This document shows, piece by piece, positions 7,582 to 13,580 of a stretch of 15,582 bases of DNA. The notes under the pieces were generated by a model. That model was given only the letters and a program-made list of their open reading frames with translations. It had not been told where the DNA came from and ran no database searches. Source of the stretch: an uncultured Actinomycetes bacterium (lineage in GTDB: Bacteria > Actinomycetota > Acidimicrobiia > Acidimicrobiales > RAAP-2); the NCBI GenBank assembly GCA_903830745.1, contig CAIKVF010000039.1, positions 1 through 15,582 on the forward strand, read 5' to 3'. The stretch's first letter is position 1; each line of letters opens with the position of its first letter. Both the position numbers and the translations under genes were made by a program.

Positions 7582-7602
7582 AGGTGACAATGTTAGTAGG
7601 TA
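7575..7602 (+). promoter_or_regulatory. Candidate rsmI promoter (TTGACA -35, TAGGTA -10)
   Basis: A perfect TTGACA at 7575-7580 is followed after 16 bases by TAGGTA at 7597-7602. The -35 lies over the start codon of the divergent bL37-like gene, and the -10 runs into the inverted repeat at 7593-7615. The implied transcript start near 7609 leaves a leader of about 25 bases with a GAAGGGAA ribosome-binding site. Confidence 0.45.
7590..7595 (-). promoter_or_regulatory. Candidate -10 element for the bL37-like gene
   Basis: On the minus strand TAACAT fits TAnnnT, 8 bases before the ATG at 7581. This would give an almost leaderless message. It overlaps the left arm of the inverted repeat. Confidence 0.4.
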
Positions 7603-7615
7603 AATGGCCTACTAA
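7593..7615. repeat. 8-bp inverted repeat, operator-like
   Basis: TTAGTAGG at 7593-7600 and its exact complement CCTACTAA at 7608-7615 are separated by 7 bases. The repeat overlaps the candidate -10 elements of both divergent genes, bL37-like and rsmI. A protein-binding operator is therefore more likely than an RNA hairpin. Chance alone could produce one such repeat in a window of this size. Confidence 0.5.
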
Positions 7616-7634
7616 GCCAAACGAAGGGAATTAC

Positions 7635-8486
7635 GTGCAGATGCAAGGACAACTTGTGGTGGTAGCGACCCCTCTTGGCAACCTCGGAGACATCTCTCGC
7701 CGGGCCCTGGAATTGCTGGAAAAAGCCGACGTGGTCTACTGCGAAGATACGCGCCATTCGAGCACACTCTTTAGCGCGAACAACATTCCCGTCAACGGTC
7801 GACTGAAAGCCTTACACGAGCACAATGAAGCTTCCCAGTGTGAAGAAGTCATCAAACGAGTCAGTGAAGGTCAAGTTGTAGTTCTGATCAGCGATGCTGG
7901 TACTCCGGGAATCAGTGACCCGGGAGCACGAGTTGTTGCTGCTGTTGCAGAAGCGGGACTCTTTGTGACAACCGCGCCTGGACCTGCGGCTGTTATTGCG
8001 GCACTCACGATCAGTGGTCTTCCAACCGAACGATTCATTATGGAAGGTTTCGTTCCTAGAAAAGCTGGTGAGCGAGAAGCGCTCTATGCACAGTGGGCAA
8101 AAGAACAGCGCACGGTGGTCTTTTATGAATCACCACAACGTCTTGTTACGACGTTGAGTGAACTAGCGCTTCATTATCCAGACCGCAGAGTTGCTGTTTG
8201 TAGAGAAATTACGAAGCTCCATGAAGAAGTAATTCGCGGAACGCTTAAAGAAGTGCACGATCGTTACTCATCGAGAGAAGTCTTAGGTGAAATTGTTGTT
8301 GTCCTTGACGGCGCAGAGCCAGCACCCGTGGTGGATGATGAAACGGCCAAAAAAGCCATCATTGAGCAACTCAGTAGTGGCGCCACCCTGCGAGACGCTG
8401 TTTCGTACGTATCTGAGACGCTCGGGGTTGCACACCGAGTTGCTTATCAACTCGGGCTCGATGTTCGAGCCGAGCAGGATTCATAA
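7635..8486 (+). CDS. rsmI: 16S rRNA (cytidine-2'-O)-methyltransferase RsmI
   Basis: A 283-residue protein of the tetrapyrrole-methylase fold that methylates the ribose of C1402 (E. coli numbering) in 16S rRNA using SAM. It opens with LVVVATPLGNLGD (7-19). It then has CEDTRHS (36-42), LHEHNE (60-65), the SAM-site SDAGTPGISDPG (86-97) and APGPAAVIAALTISGLP (114-130) followed by GFVPRKAGER. The frame is open further upstream to 7584, but those 17 extra residues are unlike the family. The GTG at 7635 has GAAGGGAA (7623-7630) a few bases upstream; an ATG at 7641 is the alternative. It heads the rsmI-metG-tatD-rsmA-ispE cluster. Confidence 0.95.
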   Translation: MQMQGQLVVVATPLGNLGDISRRALELLEKADVVYCEDTRHSSTLFSANNIPVNGRLKALHEHNEASQCEEVIKRVSEGQVVVLISDAGTPGISDPGARVVAAVAEAGLFVTTAPGPAAVIAALTISGLPTERFIMEGFVPRKAGEREALYAQWAKEQRTVVFYESPQRLVTTLSELALHYPDRRVAVCREITKLHEEVIRGTLKEVHDRYSSREVLGEIVVVLDGAEPAPVVDDETAKKAIIEQLSSGATLRDAVSYVSETLGVAHRVAYQLGLDVRAEQDS

Positions 8487-8491
8487 CTTAG

Positions 8492-8497
8492 TAACCT
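8492..8497 (+). promoter_or_regulatory. Candidate -10 element, leaderless metG mRNA
   Basis: TAACCT fits TAnnnT and lies 7 bases before the metG ATG, in the 18-base gap after rsmI. There is no ribosome-binding site, so metG may start its own leaderless transcript as well as being read through from rsmI. Confidence 0.5.
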
Positions 8498-8504
8498 TTA
8501 GTTA

Positions 8505-10034
8505 ATGGCTCGCTTCTATATCACAACACCGATTTATTACGTCAATGACGCACCACACGTAGGCCACGCCTACTGCACGGTGAACGCTGACGCTATGGCC
8601 AGGTGGCACCGACTTATTGGTGACGAGACCAAATTCCTCACTGGTACAGATGAACACGGCCAAAAGGTTGCTGACGCTGCTGAAAAGAATGGCGTTTCAC
8701 CACAGGCCTGGGCGGACACCACGTCGGCACGATTCCGCGAAGCCTGGGACGCACTCGGGATCAGTTATGACGACTTCATTCGCACCACTGAACCACGACA
8801 CTACGAAAGCGTGCAGAAGTTTCTTACTGCGATCTACGACAACGGCTTTATTTACAAAGACACATACTCGGGCCTCTACTGCGTTAGTTGTGAGGACTAC
8901 TTCACCGATGAAGCAAGTGACAACGGCAAGTGTCCGGTGCACGCAAAACCTCTTACACAGATGGAAGAAGAAAACTGGTTCTTCAAACTCAGTGCCTTCG
9001 AAGACAAGCTTCTTGAGTACTACGCGAAGAACCCAGAGTTCGTAACCCCGGGAACAAAGAGCAACGAAGCGTACGCATTTATTAAGGGTGGTCTTCGTGA
9101 CATCTCGATTACGCGCACATCTATTTCGTGGGGTGTTCCAGTTCCGTGGGACGAGAAGCACGTCTTTTATGTTTGGTACGACGCCCTGATTAACTACCTC
9201 ACCGCAATTGGCTACGGCCGAGAAGATGATGAAGTCGAAAAGTGGTGGCCAAATTCTCACCACCTCATTGGTAAAGAGATCATTCGTTTCCACTGTGTTT
9301 GGTGGCCAGCTATGTGCATGGCTGCTGGACTCGAGCCACCTTCACACGTACAGGTGCACGGCTGGCTCCTTGTTGGTGGCCAGAAGCTTTCAAAGACCAT
9401 GGCTCAAGAAGGTGGCGTAAAACTCACTGATATTGCGCCTGTTGTGCTTACTAACGAATACGGCGTTGACCCGATTCGTTACTACCTGCTTCGTGAAGCG
9501 GTTCTTGGAAATGATGGAGATTTCTCACTCGAAGCAATCACTGCTCGCTACAACACTGACCTCGCAAACAATCTCGGAAACCTTGTAGCTCGCGTGGCAA
9601 CTGTGGTGCAGTCAAAGTGTGACGGACTTTCACCCGGAGCACGTAGTGACTCGGTTCTTAGAAGCGACGCAGAGACTGCAGTTACTGAAACTGCTGCTGC
9701 GTGGAACCGCTTTGCACCACAAGCAGCACTCGAAGCAACATGGCGACTCATTGGTGCAACGAATTCATTCCTCGAGCAGAACGCGCCGTGGAAAATGGAA
9801 CCAGGCCCAGAAGTTGAAGCTGTGATGGGCGACGCACTCGAAGCAATTCGAATTGTTTCAATTCTTGTGACACCGGCAATGCCAACCGTTGCAGCTGAAA
9901 TCTGGAAGCGCCTTGGACTTAGTGGGCTCCCTACTGATGGCGACTTCAACGAAAACACCAAATGGGGACTCTTCCCTAAGGGCGTGCAAGTGGAGAAGGG
10001 CGATCCTCTTTTTCCGAGAATCAAGAGTGAGTAA
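8505..10034 (+). CDS. metG: Methionyl-tRNA synthetase
   Basis: A 509-residue class I aminoacyl-tRNA synthetase that charges tRNA-Met. Seen: an N-terminal strand RFYITTPIYYVND, the HIGH-class motif H18-V-G-H21, the KMSKS-class loop K294-L-S-K-T298, and the helical anticodon-binding domain from about 365. The connective domain has one zinc-type site, C126-x2-C129 and C143-x2-H146, as in single-knuckle MetRS forms. There is no C-terminal EMAP/Trbp111 tRNA-binding extension, consistent with the short actinobacterial enzyme. The ATG has no Shine-Dalgarno sequence. The stop codon shares one base with the tatD ATG at 10034. Confidence 0.96.
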   Translation: MARFYITTPIYYVNDAPHVGHAYCTVNADAMARWHRLIGDETKFLTGTDEHGQKVADAAEKNGVSPQAWADTTSARFREAWDALGISYDDFIRTTEPRHYESVQKFLTAIYDNGFIYKDTYSGLYCVSCEDYFTDEASDNGKCPVHAKPLTQMEEENWFFKLSAFEDKLLEYYAKNPEFVTPGTKSNEAYAFIKGGLRDISITRTSISWGVPVPWDEKHVFYVWYDALINYLTAIGYGREDDEVEKWWPNSHHLIGKEIIRFHCVWWPAMCMAAGLEPPSHVQVHGWLLVGGQKLSKTMAQEGGVKLTDIAPVVLTNEYGVDPIRYYLLREAVLGNDGDFSLEAITARYNTDLANNLGNLVARVATVVQSKCDGLSPGARSDSVLRSDAETAVTETAAAWNRFAPQAALEATWRLIGATNSFLEQNAPWKMEPGPEVEAVMGDALEAIRIVSILVTPAMPTVAAEIWKRLGLSGLPTDGDFNENTKWGLFPKGVQVEKGDPLFPRIKSE

Positions 10035-10825
10035 TGAGTAACTGGACTGACGCACACTGTCACATTCAAGACAGTTTTCTGACTGATGAAAAAGTTGCAC
10101 TCAACATTCAACAAGTCATGAATAATGCAGTCGCCGCTGGTGTTGACCGACTCGTTGTCATTGGCACGGGTGCAGAAACTTCACGCGATGCACTTGCTGT
10201 TGCTGAAATTGAAGGTCCTGTTGAGCTCTACGCAACCGTCGGACTTCACCCGCATGATTCGTTAAGTGACATCCAGCCAATTATTGAAATGGCGAGGTCG
10301 GGTCACCCCAAATTGGTGGGAATCGGCGAGTGTGGCCTTGACTACTTTTATGAACATTCTCCCAGGTCAGAGCAGTTTAAATCCTTCGCTACCCAGATAG
10401 GTTTAGCCCATGAGTTAAACCTCGCACTTGTAATCCACGCGAGAGATGCCTTTGATGATCTGTTCGAAGTTTTTAAGACCGAAGGCGTTCCGCCAAGAAC
10501 AGTTATTCACTGCTTCACTGGCAACCAAGCTGACGCAGAAGGTTGCCTTGAGTGGGGGTGTGATATTTCAGTTTCTGGAATCGCAACATTCAAAAATGCC
10601 GAGTCACTTCGTGACGCAGTAAAAATTGTTCCGCTCGATCGACTTCATGTTGAGACTGATAGTCCGTTCCTCGCTCCAGTCCCACATCGTGGAAGGCCCA
10701 ATGAGCCGGCGTACGTGTCGCTTGTGGGTGAATTCGTTGCAAATCTACGTGGTGAAGAGGTTTCAGTCGTTCGTGACGCAACTGCTGCAAATTCTGCTCG
10801 TTTGTTCAATCTACCTGTTAAATAA
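10034..10825 (+). CDS. tatD: TatD-family metal-dependent DNase
   Basis: A 263-residue TIM-barrel amidohydrolase-type enzyme; TatD proteins are 3'-5' exonucleases or DNases linked to DNA repair. Metal ligands expected for the family are all visible: H8 and H10 in DAHCH, E99 in GIGECGLDY, H135 in VIHARDA, H159 in VIHCFTG and D209 in ETDSPF. HRGRPNEP near 218 completes the family signature. The ATG overlaps the metG stop by one base, and metG-tatD is a widely conserved pair. After it comes a 123-base gap, the longest in the window, before the secreted PASTA protein. Confidence 0.93.
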   Translation: MSNWTDAHCHIQDSFLTDEKVALNIQQVMNNAVAAGVDRLVVIGTGAETSRDALAVAEIEGPVELYATVGLHPHDSLSDIQPIIEMARSGHPKLVGIGECGLDYFYEHSPRSEQFKSFATQIGLAHELNLALVIHARDAFDDLFEVFKTEGVPPRTVIHCFTGNQADAEGCLEWGCDISVSGIATFKNAESLRDAVKIVPLDRLHVETDSPFLAPVPHRGRPNEPAYVSLVGEFVANLRGEEVSVVRDATAANSARLFNLPVK

Positions 10826-10848
10826 ATAACCTTTAATCAGGAACTTTA

Positions 10849-10864
10849 GAGATTTATAAATCTC
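10849..10864. repeat. 16-bp perfect palindrome downstream of tatD
   Basis: GAGATTTATAAATCTC is fully self-complementary. It has no loop and no T-run after it, so it is a poor intrinsic terminator. It lies just upstream of a -35-like hexamer, which is an operator-like position for the following PASTA-protein gene. Confidence 0.5.
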
Positions 10865-10867
10865 GTA

Positions 10868-10896
10868 TTGCCTTCTTACTGGTACTTGCCTAGCGT
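10868..10896 (+). promoter_or_regulatory. Candidate promoter for the PASTA-DPBB - rsmA - ispE genes
   Basis: TTGCCT at 10868-10873 is separated by 17 bases from TAGCGT at 10891-10896, which fits TAnnnT. A start near 10903 would leave a leader of about 45 bases. This leader contains a small CGAGT/ACTCG hairpin (10904-10908 with 10921-10925) and the strong ribosome-binding site at 10936-10941. Confidence 0.45.
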
Positions 10897-10948
10897 TATA
10901 GGGCGAGTTGTTGCATAAACACTCGTTGTCCCGACGGAGGGTGGAGAT

Positions 10949-11866
10949 CTGAGGGCATTATTCCAGCGAGTACCCCGGTACTTGTTGACGCTTATGACCG
11001 TGAGCAGCTTGTTTGCTGCTTCACTGGTTTTCTCGACGCCTCTGATCGCTGAGGCGTCTACTTCGCACGCGCCGGTTCACATGCCTAACCTCATTGGAAC
11101 TTCACGCGCCAACGTGTACGCAGTTATGTCTTCCAAGGGGCTCTATTTCACTACCAGCGGCCCGGGAGCAACAAACGGAACATGGGTGACTGTTGCAGCG
11201 CAGAGCCCGGCGCCTGGCGTTTTGATCGCGTGGCACGGGCAGGCGAAAATCGTTACTTCAATGAAGCCATTTGTTGGCCCCAGAAGGGTTCCAAAGCTCA
11301 TTGGCCTTTCAAAAGCTGCTGTCTACAAGGCAATGCACAATGCCGGCCTCTTCTTTGACACCACCGGTCCTGGCGCTTTCAGCGGAACATGGACTAGGGC
11401 AGTTGGCCAAAATCCAGCAGCTGGAACGATTGTCAAATTCGAGTCAGTGGTCCTTGTCCACGTCGCACTACCAGTTGTTCCAAAGAAACCAACTCCTAAG
11501 CCGACCGTAACAACTACAACCTCAACCTCAACAACGACCACTGTTCCAGGCGAAACAACAACCACCGTTCCAGGCGAAACAACAACTGTCCCAGTAACGA
11601 CAACAACGCTGAAGCCAGCACCTAAGCGTTACGTGATTGGAATCGCCACGTGGTACTCGTATGTTCCTGGACGCTGTGCGTCACCAACATTGCCGTTTGG
11701 AACTCACGTACGTGTGCAAAACATTGCGACAGGAAAAACTATTGCGTGTGTAGTTACTGACCGCGAAAACGCTTCGTACCCACGCGTTATTGACTTATCT
11801 ATGACGCAGTTTGCTCAACTCTCACCACTCTCAAAGGGTGTCATTCGCGTCAGAGTGTCCTGGTGA
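10949..11866 (+). CDS. Secreted PASTA-PASTA-double-psi-beta-barrel (RlpA-like) cell-wall protein
   Basis: A 305-residue exported protein. From a CTG at 10949 it has a basic n-region (R2, R7, R10), a hydrophobic core at 11-33 and an A34-E-A36 cleavage site. GGAGGG (10936-10941) supports this start; TTG at 10982 or ATG at 10994 would lose the basic n-region and have no ribosome-binding site. Two PASTA-like modules (about 44-104, 113-174), which in other proteins bind peptidoglycan or muropeptides, each contain a GPGAxxGTW insert. A Thr-rich linker (176-226) precedes an RlpA-like double-psi barrel (228-305) with TLPFGTHVRV, VTDR and RVIDLS, plus C243 and C267, a possible disulfide. It holds the position of RpfB in mycobacteria. 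The GTG of rsmA overlaps its stop by 4 bases. Enzyme activity is unproven. Confidence 0.85.
   Translation: MRALFQRVPRYLLTLMTVSSLFAASLVFSTPLIAEASTSHAPVHMPNLIGTSRANVYAVMSSKGLYFTTSGPGATNGTWVTVAAQSPAPGVLIAWHGQAKIVTSMKPFVGPRRVPKLIGLSKAAVYKAMHNAGLFFDTTGPGAFSGTWTRAVGQNPAAGTIVKFESVVLVHVALPVVPKKPTPKPTVTTTTSTSTTTTVPGETTTTVPGETTTVPVTTTTLKPAPKRYVIGIATWYSYVPGRCASPTLPFGTHVRVQNIATGKTIACVVTDRENASYPRVIDLSMTQFAQLSPLSKGVIRVRVSW
11538..11585 (+). repeat. Two 24-bp tandem repeats in the Thr-rich linker
   Basis: Copies at 11538-11561 and 11562-11585 differ at one base and each encode TTVPGETT. A degenerate partial third copy (TVPVTT) follows. The linker has probably grown by repeat duplication and could vary in length between strains. 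Confidence 0.85.
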
Positions 11867-12678
11867 CACACACTCGCACTGACCTCGTTGCGATCCTTGA
11901 AGCGCATGGGCTAAAACCGTCACGAGCTTTGGGCCAGAATTTTGTCGTTGATCCAAACACGGTTCGACGCATTGCCAGACTCGCCGAAGTTGGACCGGGA
12001 GACCTTGTCTTAGAAATCGGTGCTGGACTTGGTTCGCTGACGCTTGCGCTCGTTGAAACAGGTGCCGAAGTGCAGGCCATGGAAGTCGACCGTTACTTGC
12101 TGGCGCCACTTCGCTCAGTAGTAGAACCTCACGGGGTAACGGTTCATCACGCCGACGCGCTTAATGCGAATTACAACGAGATCCTTGGTGGGCGCGAAGC
12201 TGCAATCATTGCCAACCTTCCTTACAACGTCGCAACACCACTGGTTCTGCATCTTCTTGAATCACAGCCGTTAATCAAGCGGATGCTCGTCATGGTGCAA
12301 AAAGAAGTGGGCGAACGTTTTGCAGCGCAGGCGGGCGACGAAGCGTACGGCGCTGCGTCACTTCGCGTTCAGTATTTCGCAGACGCGAAAGTCGTTGGCA
12401 AAATTGGACCTTCCGTCTTTTATCCGAAACCCAATGTCGATTCAGCACTCGTGTCAATTGTGAGACGTGACAGTGTCCGCATTGATCCAAACGAAGTCAG
12501 TGAAGCAGACCTCTTTGAAGTCATTCGTATGTCGTTTGCGCAGCGTCGAAAAATGCTGCGTCGTTCACTTAACGGTTGGGCGAGTGAAGGCGTCTTTGAG
12601 CGTTCAGGAGTTGGCGAAACCAAGCGCCCAGAAGAGCTGACATTAGAAGAGTTCGCTAAGTTGGTTGCAGCTCGATGA
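11863..12678 (+). CDS. rsmA: 16S rRNA (adenine1518/1519-N6)-dimethyltransferase
   Basis: A 271-residue KsgA/RsmA enzyme that dimethylates two adjacent adenines in the 3' hairpin of 16S rRNA during late 30S assembly. Family motifs: G24-Q-N-F27, the SAM motif EIGAGLGSLT at 51-60, acidic E75 in MEVDRYL, HADAL at 96-100, and the catalytic motif IV N118-L-P-Y-N122. FYPKPNVDSAL follows at about 186-196, then the C-terminal helical domain with FAQRRKMLRRSL. The GTG start overlaps the upstream stop (GTGA) and the stop overlaps the ispE ATG (ATGA), so the three genes are tightly coupled. The synonym is ksgA. Confidence 0.96.
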   Translation: MTHTRTDLVAILEAHGLKPSRALGQNFVVDPNTVRRIARLAEVGPGDLVLEIGAGLGSLTLALVETGAEVQAMEVDRYLLAPLRSVVEPHGVTVHHADALNANYNEILGGREAAIIANLPYNVATPLVLHLLESQPLIKRMLVMVQKEVGERFAAQAGDEAYGAASLRVQYFADAKVVGKIGPSVFYPKPNVDSALVSIVRRDSVRIDPNEVSEADLFEVIRMSFAQRRKMLRRSLNGWASEGVFERSGVGETKRPEELTLEEFAKLVAAR

Positions 12679-13421
12679 AAGAACTCCTCGCCCCCGCCAA
12701 ACTGACTTGGTTCTTAGAAGTCACCGGCGTGCGCGAAGACGGCTATCACACCCTTCGAAGCGAAATGGTCTCACTGGACTTCAGTGATCGACTCATCATT
12801 GAAGAAGCTGAAGACTACTTACGACTTACTCCCGCAAGCATTCGCGTGGCACTTGATGAAACAAATCTCGTAGCCAAAGCACTTAACCTCGTAGGCAGAA
12901 AAGCTGGTGTCACGATTGACAAAGTAATTCCAACTGGCGGTGGACTCGGTGGTGGCAGCAGTGATGCTGGTGCGATTCTTCGCTGGGTTGGAGGAGTCAG
13001 CGCAGAGCTTGCAGTAGCGCTCGGTGGTGATGTTCCATTTTGTCAACTGGGTGGACGCGCAATGGTTGAGGGCATTGGTGAAGTGTTGACGCCACTTGAA
13101 TACGAAAAGCGTGACGTTACGCTCATCATTCCGAACTTCTCAGTCGACACGAAGGCCTGCTACCAAGCATTTGATGAACTGGGTGAGGTTGGTGAGGGAA
13201 GAAATCACCTCGAACGCGCAGCTCGAATAGTTGAGCCACGACTAGCTAAAACAATGAGCTGGCTCGCAGCAGAGTTAGGAAAAGAAGTGCATCTCGCCGG
13301 ATCAGGATCAACGATGTTTGTTGAAGGTCACCTGGAACCAGGTCAGTCAGTATGGGATGTGCAGGGTCCCGCAGGCACTATTCGGTTCCGCCAGACAAGC
13401 ACTACGCCACAAGAGGCGTAG
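12675..13421 (+). CDS. ispE: 4-diphosphocytidyl-2-C-methyl-D-erythritol kinase (compact)
   Basis: A 248-residue GHMP-superfamily kinase that phosphorylates CDP-ME in the non-mevalonate isoprenoid pathway. Seen: the N-terminal APAKLTWFLEVTGVREDGYH with catalytic K9, the ATP loop PTGGGLGGGSSDAG at 86-99, catalytic D119 in GGDVPFCQLGGRAM, and the third GHMP motif LAGSGSTMFVEG near the C-terminus. It is some 30-40 residues shorter than the E. coli enzyme (283), with the loss spread through the middle and end, but the catalytic pair and ATP loop are intact, so it is probably functional. It is the last gene of the cluster; its stop is 7 bases from the end of the convergent bS22-like gene. Confidence 0.92.
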   Translation: MKELLAPAKLTWFLEVTGVREDGYHTLRSEMVSLDFSDRLIIEEAEDYLRLTPASIRVALDETNLVAKALNLVGRKAGVTIDKVIPTGGGLGGGSSDAGAILRWVGGVSAELAVALGGDVPFCQLGGRAMVEGIGEVLTPLEYEKRDVTLIIPNFSVDTKACYQAFDELGEVGEGRNHLERAARIVEPRLAKTMSWLAAELGKEVHLAGSGSTMFVEGHLEPGQSVWDVQGPAGTIRFRQTSTTPQEA

Positions 13422-13428
13422 AAACTAG

Positions 13429-13530
13429 TTATTTACCGGCGGCGCGACGCTGGAAGCGTGTTCGCTTCAGCATCTTCTTGTGCTTCTTCTTACGCATGCG
13501 CTTACGGCGCTTCTTAATTAATGATCCCAT
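13429..13530 (-). CDS. Small-subunit ribosomal protein bS22-like (AURKAIP1/COX24 domain)
   Basis: A 33-residue, highly basic protein beginning [12 protein letters not shown], followed by [12 protein letters not shown] and ending FQRRAAGK. This matches almost residue for residue the actinobacterial AURKAIP1/COX24-domain protein, named bS22 in mycobacterial 30S structures (recalled as [25 protein letters not shown]...). The frame is complete from the ATG at 13530 to the TAA at 13429, and is too short for usual gene-calling limits. It has its own likely promoter upstream (13541-13570). It is convergent with ispE (7-base gap) and follows the ferredoxin gene in the same direction after 50 bases. 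Confidence 0.92.
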   Translation of the reverse strand: [33 protein letters not shown]

Positions 13531-13540
13531 GGCTTGTACG

Positions 13541-13570
13541 ACACTACTAGGTTTTTGAACTACCTCTCAA
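13541..13570 (-). promoter_or_regulatory. Candidate promoter of the bS22-like gene
   Basis: On the minus strand TTGAGA (13570-13565) and TAGTGT (13546-13541) are spaced by 18 bases. The -10 ends 10 bases before the ATG, giving a leader of about 3-4 bases. This would let the ribosomal-protein gene be expressed independently of the redox operon behind it. Confidence 0.5.
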
Positions 13571-13580
13571 AATAAACGAA

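Noticed and set aside
7584..7634. Longer RsmI N-terminus from ATG 7584
   Set aside because: The extra 17 residues lie over the inverted repeat and promoter-like region and are unlike RsmI proteins, which start just before VATPxGNLGD. GTG 7635 has a ribosome-binding site.
8697..9293. 198-codon minus-strand frame antisense to metG
   Set aside because: It is a long antisense open frame with no recognisable motifs, entirely inside a well-conserved synthetase; codon-bias shadow is the simplest explanation.
10826..10948. Cyclic-di-AMP (ydaO-type) riboswitch upstream of the cell-wall protein gene
   Set aside because: Such switches often precede actinobacterial cell-wall hydrolase genes, but the leader after the candidate promoter is only about 45 bases and the conserved blocks are not visible.
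10970..10981. GTACC-CC-GGTAC inverted repeat near the start of the PASTA gene
   Set aside because: It falls inside the coding signal-peptide region, the stem is only 5 bp, and the loop is too small for a stable hairpin.
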